DNA from: Giesbergeria sp.
Lineage (GTDB): Bacteria; Pseudomonadota; Gammaproteobacteria; Burkholderiales; Burkholderiaceae_C
DNA length: 6,631 nucleotides
Assembly: GCA_017998735.1 (NCBI GenBank)
Contig: JAGOCN010000099.1
Coordinates: forward strand, 1 to 6,631
Reading direction: 5' to 3'
A program made the position numbers and the translations under genes. Below, in pieces: positions 5,415 to 6,631 of this stretch (the first letter of the stretch is position 1; each line of letters begins with the position of its first letter). Below the pieces are notes generated by a model. The model saw only the letters and a list, made by a program, of their open reading frames with translations, was not told where the DNA came from and ran no database searches.

Positions 5415-6083
5415 GTGGAATCCACCAACCTTCTCCAGACCATCCTCATCTACGCCCTGCCGGTGCTGTTTGCCATCACCGTGCACGAAGCGGCCCACGG
5501 CTATGCCGCGCGCCACTATGGCGACAACACCGCCTGGCAGCTGGGGCGCGTCACGCTCAACCCGCTGGTGCACATCGACCCGGTGGGCACCGTGCTGATG
5601 CCGCTGGTGCTGTACTTCGCCACCTCGGGGGCGTTCTTGTTCGGTTATGCCAAGCCGGTGCCGGTGCACTTTGGCAACCTGCGCGACCCCAAACGCCACA
5701 TGGTGCTGGTGGCGCTGGCCGGGCCGGCGTCCAACTTTGTGCAGGCCATCTTCTGGGCGCTGCTGCTGGTGCTGCTCACCGGCCTGGGCGTGTGGGAGCC
5801 GTTTTTCCTCAAGATGGCGCAGGGCGGCATGCTGGTGAACCTGGTGATGTGGGCTTTCAACCTGTTTCCGCTGCCGCCGCTGGACGGCGGGCGCGTGCTG
5901 GTCGGCCTGCTGCCAGGCAGGCAGGCAGAGCTGGTCTCGCGCATCGAGCCGTGGGGCTTTTTCATCGTCATGGGCCTGGTGCTGGCCGGTGTGGTCACCA
6001 CGCTGTGGCTGCGGCCGCTGATGGCGCTGGGCTATGGCGCCATCGGCCTGCTGCTGACGCCACTCACCGCGCTGCTGCGCTGA
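5415..6083 (+). CDS. Site-2 protease family (peptidase M50) intramembrane metalloprotease
   Basis: This is an integral inner-membrane zinc protease of the S2P/M50 superfamily, predicted to cut substrates within or near the membrane; its target is unknown. The 222 residues counted from the GTG carry the HExxH zinc motif HEAAH (24-28) in the first hydrophobic segment. The second signature, [12 protein letters not shown] (149-160), supplies the third metal ligand D157. Other hydrophobic helices lie around 57-79, 97-126, 140-150, 180-200 and 205-222. No PDZ domain is present, so it is the minimal M50 type, not RseP. The GTG gives [20 protein letters not shown], the usual N-terminus of these proteins. 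In-frame ATGs at 5385 and 5406 would add MLQCNATMRA or MRA. No Shine-Dalgarno is visible. It sits between yciO and trpS; a functional link to either is not evident. Confidence 0.93.
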   Translation: MESTNLLQTILIYALPVLFAITVHEAAHGYAARHYGDNTAWQLGRVTLNPLVHIDPVGTVLMPLVLYFATSGAFLFGYAKPVPVHFGNLRDPKRHMVLVALAGPASNFVQAIFWALLLVLLTGLGVWEPFFLKMAQGGMLVNLVMWAFNLFPLPPLDGGRVLVGLLPGRQAELVSRIEPWGFFIVMGLVLAGVVTTLWLRPLMALGYGAIGLLLTPLTALLR

Positions 6084-6150
6084 AAACGCGCCGCCGCCGG
6101 GCCGCACTTTGGCCACATTTTTGTCTTTTTCGCACCTTCGAACAGTTCAC

Positions 6151-6631
6151 ATGAGCACCACGCGCTACCTGACCGGCATCACCACCACCGGCACACCCCA
6201 CCTGGGCAATTTTGTCGGCTCCATCCGCCCTTCCGTCGCCGCCAGCCGCACGCCGGGCGTGCAGAGCTTTTACTTTCTGGCCGATTACCACGCGCTCATC
6301 AAGTGCGAAGACCCGGCGCGCATCCAGCGCTCCACGCTGGAGATTGCCGCCAGCTGGCTGGCCGCCGGTCTGGACCCGGACCAGGTCATGTTCTACCGCC
6401 AGTCGGACATTCCCGAAATTCCCGAACTCACCTGGCTCTTGACCTGCGTGACCGGCAAGGGCCTGCTCAACCGGGCCCATGCCTACAAGGCGTCGCAGGA
6501 CAAGAATGCCGCCACCGGGCGCGATGCGGACGACGGCGTGACCGCCGGCCTGTTCATGTACCCGGTGCTGATGGCGGCCGACATTCTGCTTTTCAAGGCG
6601 CACAAGGTGCCGGTGGGCCGCGACCAGGTGC
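6151..6631 (+). CDS. trpS: Tryptophan--tRNA ligase, N-terminal part (3'-truncated by window edge)
   Basis: TrpRS is a class I aminoacyl-tRNA synthetase that charges tRNA-Trp in the cytoplasm. The first 160 codons are visible. [20 protein letters not shown] (5-24) contains the HIGH-type signature as [16 protein letters not shown] (40-50), [19 protein letters not shown] (71-89), [17 protein letters not shown] (132-148) and VPVGRDQV (153-160) match the family's Trp and adenylate site blocks. Residues 117-130 ([14 protein letters not shown]) look a few residues longer than the equivalent E. coli loop, as is usual in the betaproteobacterial type. The KMSKS part lies outside the window. ATG 6151 is the natural start. 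The 67-nt gap after the protease gene is T-rich near 6116-6130 but shows no clear promoter, terminator or Shine-Dalgarno, so co-transcription with the protease gene is possible. Confidence 0.95.
   Translation, partial: MSTTRYLTGITTTGTPHLGNFVGSIRPSVAASRTPGVQSFYFLADYHALIKCEDPARIQRSTLEIAASWLAAGLDPDQVMFYRQSDIPEIPELTWLLTCVTGKGLLNRAHAYKASQDKNAATGRDADDGVTAGLFMYPVLMAADILLFKAHKVPVGRDQV

Noticed and set aside
1..6631. A defence, mobile-element, CRISPR or other novel multi-gene system
   Set aside because: All six coding regions belong to known families, with no transposase, integrase, repeat-spacer array, toxin or nuclease-helicase pair in view.

Overview
The window is GC-rich DNA with dense, Proteobacteria-style coding. 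Protein features and codon habits (many TTT Phe and GCC/CTG codons, weak or absent Shine-Dalgarno sequences) suggest a betaproteobacterium of the order Burkholderiales, most likely family Comamonadaceae. This assignment comes from remembered resemblance of the TrpRS, site-2 protease and an intergenic repeat to that group; no search was run. The content is mainly housekeeping. I see no phage, plasmid, CRISPR, toxin-antitoxin or defence genes.

Layout. Bases 1-1580 (+) hold all but the first part of recJ, the single-strand 5'-3' exonuclease. Bases 1581-1820 are a non-coding gap between convergent genes. It holds a short 10-bp tandem repeat, an imperfect palindromic element resembling a repeat dispersed in Comamonadaceae, and CCTGCACCTG repeats. 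Bases 1821-3599 (-) encode a divergent methyl-accepting chemotaxis protein that still ends in a CheR/CheB-docking type pentapeptide. Bases 3600-3755 are a divergent control region with a good sigma-70 promoter for the chemoreceptor, a GGGTT/AACCC palindrome over its -35, and a UUCG-capped terminator-like hairpin pointing the other way.

Bases 3756-4637 and 4665-5303 (+) are a tight pair. The first is a PHP-domain phosphoesterase of the RNase AM / 3',5'-nucleotide bisphosphate phosphatase family (rnm/yciV/trpH), and the second is a YciO-type member of the Sua5/YciO/YrdC family. The same two genes sit side by side in Escherichia coli. Bases 5415-6083 (+) encode a small M50 (site-2) intramembrane metalloprotease. 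Bases 6151-6631 (+) are the first 160 codons of trpS, cut by the window edge.

How they fit together. The right half is RNA and translation related (rRNA 5'-end maturation or nucleotide phosphatase, a Sua5-like RNA-binding fold, TrpRS) and may be transcribed as one or two units. Both rnm and the protease gene show a -10-like box (TACAAT or GACAAT) 6-7 nt before an in-frame GTG, consistent with leaderless transcripts. The most useful leads are those putative leaderless starts, the orphan terminator hairpin before rnm, and the divergent chemoreceptor. I found no convincing undescribed multi-gene system.
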